A DNA stretch of 10,030 nt. It comes from Promethearchaeota archaeon (GTDB taxonomy: Archaea; Asgardarchaeota; Lokiarchaeia; Sigynarchaeales; SOKP01). Under the pieces are notes generated by a model, which did no database searches, had not been told where the DNA came from, and saw only the letters and a program-made list of their open reading frames with translations. A program made the translations under genes and the position numbers. The stretch's first letter is position 1. Every line of letters starts with the position of its first letter. The DNA is taken from the NCBI GenBank assembly GCA_019058515.1, contig JAHPYY010000220.1, positions 1 to 10,030 of the forward strand, read 5' to 3'. Below, in pieces: positions 1 through 6,145 of this stretch.

Positions 1-625
1 GAATAGCTAAGGCTAATGCGATCGCACAAATAAGCACAACAACCCCCGCTTGTATTAAATAAGATTGTAAATTGTCGAATTTTATAAATAATGATGGAAT
101 TAAAGCTGCCATTGCCACTCCAACGACTCCGACCGATGTACTAAGGGTAGAGGCAGTTCGCCTTTCTGTACCTGTGCGGAATTTGTCGGGAAAAATTGAG
201 TAAAAACTTACGTTGAAAAAAGATGCGAAAGTGTCGTAAAGGCACGTGGTGAACATTAGCCAGATAAAAATAATCCACGCTCCACCAACAGGATCTATTA
301 CAGGAGGAGTGAAGATTAAAATGTAGCTTAGTATCCAGGGAACGCCCCCAATGAAGACCCAAGGAAATCTGCGCCCCCACCTCTTCGTAAACTTAAATGG
401 GCGATCCGTTAAGTAGCCTATGAATGGGTCATTAACGGCGTTGTATATCGCAAATAAAATATAGCCAACCATAACCATCCAAGATGCAAGCCCAATCTCC
501 GTTTCGTAATAGAAAAACACGTAAGCGCCAAAAACGTAATTAAAAAACTCGTTCACATATTTCCCAAAACCATAAGATACCATGTTAAGTTTTGAGTGTT
601 GTAATTCTATGTTTTCTGATGCCAT
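1..625 (-). CDS. MelB-type (GPH family) sugar:cation symporter, N-terminal half, cut by window edge
   Basis: An open frame runs from an ATG at 625 to the left edge without a stop, giving about 208 residues of a protein whose full family length is roughly 450-500. It is a major facilitator superfamily membrane transporter that moves a sugar or glycoside together with a cation. Residues 61-75 contain the family signature (YNAVNDPFIGYLTDR), followed by the cytoplasmic loop WGRRFPW at 83-89, which matches the WGKFKPW-type loop of MelB. About six hydrophobic helices can be read (roughly 16-40, 47-72, 87-106, 113-140, 155-175, 182-208), the expected N-terminal bundle. Relative to MelB, the Asn and second Asp of the cation site are kept (N65, D66), but the first Asp (MelB D55) is Asn here (N62), so coupling ion and substrate cannot be assigned. 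The ATG lies just downstream of a TATA-like sequence, suggesting a nearly leaderless mRNA. Family call is firm; substrate is unknown. Confidence 0.88.
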   Translation of the reverse strand, partial: MASENIELQHSKLNMVSYGFGKYVNEFFNYVFGAYVFFYYETEIGLASWMVMVGYILFAIYNAVNDPFIGYLTDRPFKFTKRWGRRFPWVFIGGVPWILSYILIFTPPVIDPVGGAWIIFIWLMFTTCLYDTFASFFNVSFYSIFPDKFRTGTERRTASTLSTSVGVVGVAMAALIPSLFIKFDNLQSYLIQAGVVVLICAIALALAI

Positions 626-640
626 AATTAGAACCTTAAA

Positions 641-651
641 TTTTTATATTT
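641..651 (-). promoter_or_regulatory. Putative TATA box of the symporter gene
   Basis: The minus strand reads AAATATAAAAA here, centred about 21 bp upstream of the ATG at 625. Archaeal transcription normally starts 24-28 bp after the TATA box, so the message would begin at or next to the start codon. Sequence-only prediction in an AT-rich region. Confidence 0.4.
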
Positions 652-925
652 GTAGTGAAAATTAAATTTGGATAGAATTATTGTTTGCGTCTGAAAAATT
701 TAAATGTTATTCTTTTTGAGTGACTTAGATTAATTTAGAATATAACAAAGAATAAGCAAATACAGGGCTAAAGTTTAGAATTTAATCTCTATAATTTCCA
801 AGTCAAGATGTTCCTTAACAAAAAAACGATGATGAATTTCCCAAAAATTGTGAGAAATTAGTTAAAAAGTGGTAGTAAGTAGCTTAAGTCTTTGTTTTAG
901 CGCTTCTTTCTCAAGTAGATATTCA

Positions 926-951
926 CAAAAATAAAAATGGAAAAAAAAAAT
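926..951 (-). terminator. T-rich termination tract after first surface-protein gene
   Basis: Starting about 15 bases after the TAG stop (967-969), the minus strand carries a run of ten T followed by further T-rich sequence (to about 926). Oligo-T runs without a required hairpin are the usual intrinsic termination signal in archaea. Similar tracts follow the other two copies of this gene family. Confidence 0.5.
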
Positions 952-966
952 AGGAAATTAGTTAAA

Positions 967-1782
967 CTACTTATTTCTTTTAGAGATTAGATAGATTAGT
1001 CCAATTGCAGATGCTCCCACAATACCTAATAATAATGGCATTTCGTATCCAGGAATGCTGTCGAATAATCCTGGCTTAAGCCTTAGTTGGTAAATTTCAA
1101 TGTCACCCGCAACCAACTCGTACACTTGGAATTCGCCTTTGTCAGTCCAAGTCCAAGACTCGGTTAAGTCGTCTGCTAGGCTTTTATATAGAGGATGGTA
1201 ATCCCCATTATCCCACTCGAATGTAAGCGTCAATTCATCGTGATCCCAAACATCTGATTCAAAATCTAAGTCACCAAGCCAATCCTCTACGTTGGTGGGA
1301 ACTCCTGTAAACATGAAGGTGTAAATCGTGAAATAATCTAACCATAAGAATTCGATAAGCGTTCCGTAATCCTTCGCATCTTTGTATAGCGGCCAAGCAG
1401 AAAATTCAATAATCTCGTCACTATCAGGATCTTCGAACTTACTCTCATCTGTCTGCCAACCCTCAGTATTTGTTTTCCAGTACCACCCATCTAATTCCCA
1501 GCCGTCAATATCGTTTGACGGACCAAGATCGTCTGCAGAAGACACATCAGTGATCATCCTAGCGGTCATTGCTCCAACTTCAGCGTCTTTACCCAAAAAT
1601 TCCTCGATATTCCCGTAGTGGTAAGCAAACATATCTAACATCGCATCTTCGTCAAACGAAACTATTTCGTATATGTAAAGTTTGTCCTCTTCGACTTCAT
1701 ACTCAGAAGATCCTTGTACAGTCATTGATATTGCCATCACTATTAGAAGAATTAGACCTATTAAGAAATATTTTGTTTTCAT
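967..1782 (-). CDS. Secreted, C-terminally membrane-anchored acidic protein, paralogue A
   Basis: A 271-residue protein of unknown function, predicted to sit outside the cell. Residues 1-24 form a signal peptide (MKTKYFLIGLILLIVMAISM then VQGSS). The ectodomain (about 25-240) is very acidic and aromatic, with many Asp, Glu and Trp, and includes the conserved blocks AEVGAMTARMITDV (67-80), DIDGW (91-95), DPDSDEI (118-124) and VEDWLGDLDF (165-174). DPDSD resembles an acidic calcium-type loop, but that is only a suggestion. The C-terminus is tripartite: IPGY (243-246), a hydrophobic helix (about 248-266) and the basic tail SKRNK. This layout resembles archaeal C-terminal sorting signals such as PGF-CTERM and the tails of many Asgard surface proteins. 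It is a paralogue of the gene at 2087-2884, roughly half identical, and its promoter is also shared. The ATG start is supported by alignment of the two signal peptides. Confidence 0.85.
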   Translation of the reverse strand: MKTKYFLIGLILLIVMAISMTVQGSSEYEVEEDKLYIYEIVSFDEDAMLDMFAYHYGNIEEFLGKDAEVGAMTARMITDVSSADDLGPSNDIDGWELDGWYWKTNTEGWQTDESKFEDPDSDEIIEFSAWPLYKDAKDYGTLIEFLWLDYFTIYTFMFTGVPTNVEDWLGDLDFESDVWDHDELTLTFEWDNGDYHPLYKSLADDLTESWTWTDKGEFQVYELVAGDIEIYQLRLKPGLFDSIPGYEMPLLLGIVGASAIGLIYLISKRNK

Positions 1783-1816
1783 TTACATTCTACACTTTTT
1801 TTAAGATAAGTTAAAG

Positions 1817-1851
1817 ACTATCATATTATCATCTGTATATATATTTGAGTT
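1817..1851 (-). promoter_or_regulatory. Promoter of paralogue A, conserved with paralogue B
   Basis: On the minus strand the block reads AACTCAAATATATATA, then about 19 bases to ATGATAGT. The TATA-like core (1836-1846) is about 60 bp upstream of the ATG at 1782, predicting transcription start near 1815 and a leader of roughly 30 nt. The TATA part matches the block upstream of paralogue B (2947-2962) at 15 of 16 positions, and ATGATAGT lies at the same distance in both. Preservation in two otherwise diverged upstream regions supports a real promoter. Confidence 0.7.
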
Positions 1852-2042
1852 ATGCGTTTCTAAGATTATCAAATTTTAATCCAAAAGTAAATTATCGTAG
1901 GGAAAATGAAATAAACCACAATAAAAAAGAAATTTTTTTGTTTTAGAATAAATTAGAACTCACAAAATAACCTTACTAATTAAATTAGAGTTAAGCTACC
2001 TATAATTATATTTGTTAAGATTAAAGAATTTAAAGTTTTTTT

Positions 2043-2078
2043 CCGAAAAAATAAAAGAATAAAAAAAAAAGAAAGAAT
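2043..2078 (-). terminator. T-rich termination tract after paralogue B
   Basis: Just after the TAA stop (2087-2089) the minus strand has a pyrimidine-rich run with ten consecutive T and further T clusters. The sequence around the stop and tract resembles the one after the third copy (GAATTAG followed by an A-rich run on the plus strand), so the 3' flank was duplicated with the gene. Confidence 0.55.
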
Positions 2079-2086
2079 TAGTCTTA

Positions 2087-2884
2087 TTACCTATTTCTTC
2101 TCGTAATAATATAGATAATCCCAATTGCTGTGACTCCAGCAATCCCTAGAAGTAAGGGTAATTCGTATCCGGGAATACTTGAGAACAACCCTTGGAGCCT
2201 TAACTCGTACATAAGATCACCGCCGCCATATTCCTCATACGATTGAAGCTCGCCTTTACTGTTCCAGGTATATATTTTCTCAAAATCCTCATCAAATGTT
2301 ACGCCGTCATCGTCCCATTTATAAGAGATAGAACGATCGTTAACATCCCACTCATTATCCTGGAAGTCTAAATCGCCAAGCCATTCGTCTACTGGAGTGG
2401 GAACTCCTGTATATTTTAAAAATTCAACAAACAAGTGATCTATGAAGAAAAAAGTGATAATTGTTCCATAATCACCCGCATCTTCGTAAAGTGCTAAATT
2501 GCTGATCTCACTTATTTGATCGCTATCTGGGTCGTCGAAATCATCTTTATCGGTAACCCACCCTTCGGTAGCTAGTTTCCAAGACCACGCATCAATTCTC
2601 CAACCGTCTATATCGCCTGACCCTCCTAAGTCGTCGGCTTCGTCTACATCGGTGATCATCCAAGCGGTCATCGCTCCAACTTCCGCGTCCTCGCCTAAAT
2701 AGCCTTCAATGTCTCCGTAATCGTAAACAAAGGTATCATCCATGACATCCTCGTCGAACTCCCTGATCTCGTAGATGTAGAGATGGTCTTCAGTGACTTC
2801 GTATTCAGAAGCTCCTACCACTGCCATGGACATTCCCATAACAGTTAATAGTATTAACCCTATTAAGAATAGTTGCTTTTTCAT
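2087..2884 (-). CDS. Secreted, C-terminally membrane-anchored acidic protein, paralogue B
   Basis: A 265-residue paralogue of the protein at 967-1782; function unknown. I place the start at the ATG at 2884 rather than the TTG at 2902. From there the N-terminus (MKKQLFLIGLILL) aligns with paralogue A (MKTKYFLIGLILL), and AGG/GAGGG purine motifs lie 8-15 bases upstream. Signal peptide is about 1-24. The ectodomain shares AEVGAMTAWMITDV, DIDGW, TEGW, DPDSD and VDEWLGDLDF with paralogue A. The C-terminus has IPGY, a hydrophobic helix (PLLLGIAGVTAIGIIYIIT) and RRNR, so the protein should be anchored in the membrane with its acidic domain outside. The last third is much closer to the truncated copy at 3058-3499 (92% identical over 92 bp at DNA level) than to paralogue A, pointing to a recent second duplication or gene conversion. 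Confidence 0.85.
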   Translation of the reverse strand: MKKQLFLIGLILLTVMGMSMAVVGASEYEVTEDHLYIYEIREFDEDVMDDTFVYDYGDIEGYLGEDAEVGAMTAWMITDVDEADDLGGSGDIDGWRIDAWSWKLATEGWVTDKDDFDDPDSDQISEISNLALYEDAGDYGTIITFFFIDHLFVEFLKYTGVPTPVDEWLGDLDFQDNEWDVNDRSISYKWDDDGVTFDEDFEKIYTWNSKGELQSYEEYGGGDLMYELRLQGLFSSIPGYELPLLLGIAGVTAIGIIYIITRRNR

Positions 2885-2927
2885 ATAGTTCCTATCCCTC
2901 AATACTTTTTTTTAAAAGAGGTTATCA

Positions 2928-2962
2928 ACTATCATGATAACTTTCCTATATAAATTTGAGTT
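2928..2962 (-). promoter_or_regulatory. Promoter of paralogue B, conserved with paralogue A
   Basis: The minus strand reads AACTCAAATTTATATA and, at the same distance as in paralogue A, ATGATAGT. The TATA core (2947-2957) predicts transcription start near 2926 and a leader of about 40 nt before the ATG at 2884. The shared block suggests that the two genes answer to the same control. Confidence 0.7.
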
Positions 2963-3033
2963 AAAATAACTTCATCAATGTCACAATCTATATCGTAAGG
3001 CATTGAAATCATTAAACAATTGGTATAAAGAGA

Positions 3034-3048
3034 TAAAAAAAAGAAGAA
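3034..3048 (-). terminator. T-rich tract after the truncated third copy
   Basis: Eight consecutive T and neighbouring pyrimidines on the minus strand follow the stop codon, in the same place as the tract after paralogue B. It appears to be a duplicated relic of that terminator. Confidence 0.4.
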
Positions 3049-3057
3049 TTAGTAAAT

Positions 3058-3499
3058 TTACTTATTCTTTCTAGTTATAATATAAATTATTCCTATTGCA
3101 TCGGCTCCCGCCATCCCTAGAAGTAAGGGTATTTCGTATCCGGGAATGCTAGAGAACAACCCTTGAAGCCTTAACTTGTACATAAGATCACCGCTACCAT
3201 ATTCTCTATATGATAGAAACTCACCATTATTATCCCACTCAAATTCTTGTAGTAAGTCCTCGTTTAAAATACTTGACCAGTCGTTTTTGTCAAATTGGTA
3301 AGAAAATTTATTCTCGTCTACATCCCAATTATTGTCTTGGAAATCTAAGTCCCCAAGCCATTCGTCTACGGGAGTTGGAACTCTTACAGTTTTCAATTGA
3401 TTAATAAACAAGTGATCCAGGAAGAGAAAAGTAGGAATTACCCCGTAATCTATTGCATCTTCGAGAATTTTTTACTTAATATTGCTCATATTTTTGATT
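3058..3499 (-). pseudogene. 5'-truncated third copy of the surface-protein gene
   Basis: Residues readable from 3471 down to the stop at 3058 match the C-terminal half of paralogue B: LEDAIDYG aligns with YEDAGDYG, followed by DHLF, VPTPVDEWLGDLDFQDN, GDLMYKLRLQGLFSSIPGY and an anchoring helix ending ITRKNK. There is no signal peptide. Upstream, an in-frame TAA (3472-3474) interrupts the match. A further stretch, 3485-3499, still resembles paralogue B (NQKYE versus DQISE) but only after a one-base shift. No copy of the conserved promoter is seen upstream. The only possible start inside is a TTG at 3411, with no Shine-Dalgarno and no secretion signal, so I consider it a dead copy. A functional short membrane peptide cannot be fully excluded. 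Confidence 0.8.
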
Positions 3500-3622
3500 T
3501 AACTCGATATTTGTAAACGAGTTAGTGGTCTAATTGTTTCTTCATAGAAGCTTGGTTCAATAAAACAATTAAGTAGAATTTTAAACCAAGAAGGAGAAAT
3601 GACGCAATTGAAAACTGTTGAA

Positions 3623-5047
3623 CTAGGATAAACTTAGGTTCTTTTTGAAATCTTTCATACTTACGATCACATCATTCAGACGAGATTCTTCTGCAGCAAA
3701 CGCCATTATGTGGCTTTCTAACGATGCTCGAGCGCTCGTTAAAGGTTTAGTTTTTCGGGTTCTAACGGAATGTATAAAAGACTCTACTAGCTTAAGATCA
3801 CCGCCACCATGTTCGGATAAATTTATACCCCTCTCGTAAACGATTCTCTCGTTTCCTGTACGGTGGGTATACAATTTAATCTTTTCTCCTGATAACTCAA
3901 ATTTCCCAGTTATCGTTCCCTGAGTACCATCGATCCTTAATGTGCGCCCTTCGTTTTCCGAGAACCCTTGCATAGTTAGGCTTGCGGTGACCCCATTTTC
4001 AAATTCTATATTTACGACTTGGTGGTCGACGACATCGTTATCACAATGATACACGCATCTTCCATAAGGACTTGATTTTAAAATTTCCCATTTTGCTTTA
4101 TCAGAATAATCTTCTTCGTGACCGTGATAAAGGGGCTCCACAGGCCATTCCTTAAAATACCGCAATCGTTTTAAAGGAGGGACGAATAGAGAAAAAATCT
4201 TCAGTAGCCTCAAGTGCTTGCGCCTTAAATTAACGATAAATCTAAAAATTCTACTCCCACTCTTCTCTAACATCTGCAAAATTGGATCAATATCAATATA
4301 AGTCCGGGGAGCGTAATATAGACATTCTTCTTGAATGGGACAACCTTCCACGCAATATTTTGGAGCTCCACTAGGTGTTTTTTCATCATTAAATTGAAAA
4401 AGATTTCCCGTTGAGCTAATTTTTTTTGGTAGATCTCCCACAATCCAGTAAATTATATCTAAATCGTGACAGCATTTCGCAAGGATCATAGGTGATGATA
4501 GTTCGACATTTCTCCAGTTTCCTCTAACATAACTATGAGCCATGTGCCACCAACCGAGGTTTTCTCTATGTGAAATGTTTACTATATCCCCAATTAATCC
4601 TTTTTTTATCAATTCATATATTTTGTTAAAAAACGAAGTATATCTTAATACATGGCATATACCCAAAATTCGTTTTTCTTGTTCTGCGGTTTTAACCAGT
4701 TTTACGCAACCATCAAGCGTGTGTGCCATTGGTTTTTCTAGTAACACATCATAACCTTTTTCTAATGCTTTAACTGCAGGTTCTACATGAAATTGATCTT
4801 GAGTACAAATCACAGCAATATCTGCAAACTTTTCAGTATTCAGTAATTTCTCCCAAGTATCGTAACAATTTTCAGGAACTATACTATGAATTATAGCAAA
4901 TTTATTACGCCTTATTTCGACGGGTTCGGCCACAGCGATGAATTGTAATTTTTCAGGGTACAATTCAGCATACCTACCGTACGCCGTCATTCCTCGGTTC
5001 CCAGCTCCTATTAATATTGCAGTGAGGGGAATATTTGTATCCTCCAT
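3623..5047 (-). CDS. Gfo/Idh/MocA family NAD(P)-dependent oxidoreductase
   Basis: A 474-residue cytoplasmic dehydrogenase of the glucose-fructose/inositol dehydrogenase superfamily, which oxidises or reduces sugars, sugar acids or cyclitols. Residues 8-40 form a Rossmann fold with the nucleotide loop IGAGNRG (13-19). EKP (104-106) is the superfamily motif near the active site. K191 and H194/D197 (KCCHDLD) fit the usual catalytic region. The C-terminal substrate domain contains a cysteine cluster C232/C236/C242 (CVEGCPIQEEC), PYGRCVYHCDNDVVDHQ (327-343) and HGGGD (413-417), features of a subgroup often found in glycan-related loci. Residues about 260-300 are an unusual insert rich in Arg, Lys, Leu and Phe. 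The substrate cannot be read from sequence. The gene follows the PIG-L deacetylase by 92 bp on the same strand with no T-tract between, so co-transcription is likely. The start is the ATG directly before the Rossmann strand. Confidence 0.92.
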   Translation of the reverse strand: MEDTNIPLTAILIGAGNRGMTAYGRYAELYPEKLQFIAVAEPVEIRRNKFAIIHSIVPENCYDTWEKLLNTEKFADIAVICTQDQFHVEPAVKALEKGYDVLLEKPMAHTLDGCVKLVKTAEQEKRILGICHVLRYTSFFNKIYELIKKGLIGDIVNISHRENLGWWHMAHSYVRGNWRNVELSSPMILAKCCHDLDIIYWIVGDLPKKISSTGNLFQFNDEKTPSGAPKYCVEGCPIQEECLYYAPRTYIDIDPILQMLEKSGSRIFRFIVNLRRKHLRLLKIFSLFVPPLKRLRYFKEWPVEPLYHGHEEDYSDKAKWEILKSSPYGRCVYHCDNDVVDHQVVNIEFENGVTASLTMQGFSENEGRTLRIDGTQGTITGKFELSGEKIKLYTHRTGNERIVYERGINLSEHGGGDLKLVESFIHSVRTRKTKPLTSARASLESHIMAFAAEESRLNDVIVSMKDFKKNLSLS

Positions 5048-5070
5048 GTTCTTGAAAGAAGTATGTACAA

Positions 5071-5084
5071 TAAATTAATAAAAG
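5071..5084 (-). promoter_or_regulatory. Possible TATA box of the oxidoreductase gene
   Basis: The minus strand has an AT-only run, TTATTAATTTATT-like, about 25-35 bp upstream of the ATG at 5047. It could give a nearly leaderless transcript in addition to read-through from the deacetylase gene. Weak evidence, because the gap is AT-rich throughout. Confidence 0.25.
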
Positions 5085-5139
5085 ATCTTTTTGCATAAAA
5101 TAGTTGATAATGACCTTTTTAATTTGAAATCCTTGATAA

Positions 5140-5958
5140 TTAATAGATTTTCGGTGGAGCAGGTGGATTTCCTAAAGATTCTCCAATTAGTTCTTGGAAA
5201 TTGTCGAAGTGACCTGGCAGAACATTCTGAACGTAAAAGGCTTCGGCAGCTTTAAGGCCAACCTTTTTGCCTAAAGTGGTCGCTAGAGAGCGTTGGAATC
5301 TTTCAGCGTACTTAATTAATTTTTTTAACTCTTCGGGAGTTAAATTACCTGGCTCAATATCAGGAGCAAATACTTTAGAAATAATTGCTAAAGTCGCTTC
5401 AAATTTTAACGCTGCTTCTATTTTCTTGTTAATACTTGACGATATATCCACGAAAGCGTTTGGTACATGTCCGAGAAACCCCATAAACCAAATCTCAGAG
5501 CAATTATATGCTTCCACACCGTCTTTCAGTTGATCAGGGTAAAGCAGAGGAAACGCTGAAAAAGCTCCTGCTTCTGCTGCCATACGGCCTACTATTACAT
5601 GATCGGGATGGACTTCGTACTTTACCCATGGATCTAAGGTAATGACTCGGTCCGCTTTCGTTTTTCTAACATAATATACTAATCGTTCTCGCAGTTTAGC
5701 CCCATCAATAAAACCTCCGTCCGGATAACCTAATACAATGGTTTCCTTAACTCCTAACACTTCATTTGCTGCTAACAACTCTGCCATGCGCATTTTAGCT
5801 ACATCTTCCATGGTGAGATCCGTTCTTAAAGTTCCCACATCGCCGCTTGTAACGCACAAAGCGTATACATCGTGGCCTTCTTCTGCCCATCTGGCTAAAG
5901 AACCCGCACAAAAAAACGAGTGATCGTCTGGATGAGCAAAAATTGCTAATATGTTCAA
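5140..5958 (-). CDS. PIG-L/LmbE family zinc-dependent N-deacetylase
   Basis: A 272-residue hydrolase of the family that includes PIG-L (GlcNAc-phosphatidylinositol deacetylase), MshB and BshB; these remove an acetyl group from N-acetylglucosamine-type substrates. The N-terminal motif AHPDD (8-12) supplies zinc ligands H9 and D12 and the catalytic Asp D11. HPDH (117-120) supplies the third zinc ligand (H120) and the assisting His H117, so the active site is complete. The residue after AHPDD is His rather than the common Glu. No signal peptide is present, so it acts in the cytoplasm. The start is a TTG at 5958: it begins directly at the conserved MNILAIFAHPDD strand and has an AAGGTGA Shine-Dalgarno nine bases upstream. 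The oxidoreductase follows 92 bp downstream, suggesting a shared pathway for an amino sugar or its conjugate, possibly a lipid or glycan precursor. The exact substrate is unknown. Confidence 0.92.
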   Translation of the reverse strand: MNILAIFAHPDDHSFFCAGSLARWAEEGHDVYALCVTSGDVGTLRTDLTMEDVAKMRMAELLAANEVLGVKETIVLGYPDGGFIDGAKLRERLVYYVRKTKADRVITLDPWVKYEVHPDHVIVGRMAAEAGAFSAFPLLYPDQLKDGVEAYNCSEIWFMGFLGHVPNAFVDISSSINKKIEAALKFEATLAIISKVFAPDIEPGNLTPEELKKLIKYAERFQRSLATTLGKKVGLKAAEAFYVQNVLPGHFDNFQELIGESLGNPPAPPKIY

Positions 5959-5967
5959 TGTAAGTTT

Positions 5968-5974
5968 TCACCTT
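5968..5974 (-). promoter_or_regulatory. Shine-Dalgarno supporting the TTG start of the deacetylase
   Basis: AAGGTGA on the minus strand complements the conserved 3' end of archaeal 16S rRNA and lies nine bases before the TTG at 5958. No ATG is available between it and the AHPDD motif, so it decides the start. Confidence 0.7.
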
Positions 5975-6003
5975 ATTTTAAATGTATAATTAAAATCCCT
6001 TGA

Positions 6004-6016
6004 GATATATAATTCT
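6004..6016 (-). promoter_or_regulatory. Putative TATA box of the deacetylase gene
   Basis: The minus strand reads GAATTATATATCT about 50 bp upstream of the TTG start. Transcription would begin near 5984 and leave a leader of about 25 nt that includes the Shine-Dalgarno sequence. Confidence 0.5.
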
Positions 6017-6119
6017 AGAGATTTTTTTATCGTAAATCTTTACTTTGTTAATGATTCCTTATTCATTTTCTATAAAATTAAGTCATACATCTCTCCATTA
6101 AATATTATTCGAAGAGATT

Positions 6120-6132
6120 AATTAAAAAAAAG
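6120..6132 (-). terminator. T-tract after the membrane-anchored beta-rich protein gene
   Basis: Eight T in a row on the minus strand lie about 15-22 bases after the stop at 6146-6148, with no clear hairpin. This is consistent with archaeal oligo-T termination. Confidence 0.4.
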
Positions 6133-6145
6133 AGGATTGGATTTT

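Larger units (their letters stand above)
626..966. other. Intergenic spacer, 341 bp, no intact gene
   Basis: This stretch lies between the symporter start and the stop of the first surface-protein gene. It holds the symporter promoter at its left end and an A-rich (T-rich on the minus strand) terminator tract at its right end. In between, the minus strand from about 939 to 775 reads as a protein-like frame interrupted by one TAA (862-864), with segments such as EYLLEKEALKQRLKLLTTTF and FWEIHHRFFVKEHL. It has no start codon or ribosome site. This may be a decayed gene fragment or chance in AT-rich DNA. No RNA gene was recognised. Confidence 0.5.
1783..2086. other. Intergenic spacer, 304 bp, promoter plus terminator only
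   Basis: This spacer separates paralogues A and B. Its left part (1783-1851) is the leader and promoter of paralogue A. Its right part (2043-2078) is the T-rich termination tract of paralogue B on the minus strand. The middle, about 1852-2042, is strongly AT-rich; I see no open frame with a credible ribosome site, no tRNA-like fold and no repeat array in it. Confidence 0.6.

Noticed and set aside
829..835. ATGATGA on the plus strand, matching a C box of a C/D RNA
   Set aside because: No D box (CTGA) or C'/D' pair is found at a suitable distance downstream, so a C/D RNA is not supported.
1382..1814. Plus-strand open frames opposite the first surface-protein gene
   Set aside because: They lie antisense to a gene with a clear signal peptide, conserved paralogue and promoter; their translations are low-complexity Ser/Pro-rich shadows with no ribosome site.
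2885..2902. TTG start for paralogue B at 2902
   Set aside because: The ATG at 2884 aligns exactly with the signal peptide start of paralogue A and has purine-rich AGG motifs upstream; the extra six residues (MRDRNY) have no counterpart.
967..3499. Mobile element as cause of the tandem surface-gene array
   Set aside because: No transposase, terminal inverted repeats or target-site duplications are visible; unequal recombination is a simpler explanation.
3551..3590. CTTGGTT...AACCAAG inverted repeat after the oxidoreductase stop
   Set aside because: The seven-bp stem has a 26-base loop and no following T-tract on the minus strand, so it does not qualify as a terminator; probably chance.
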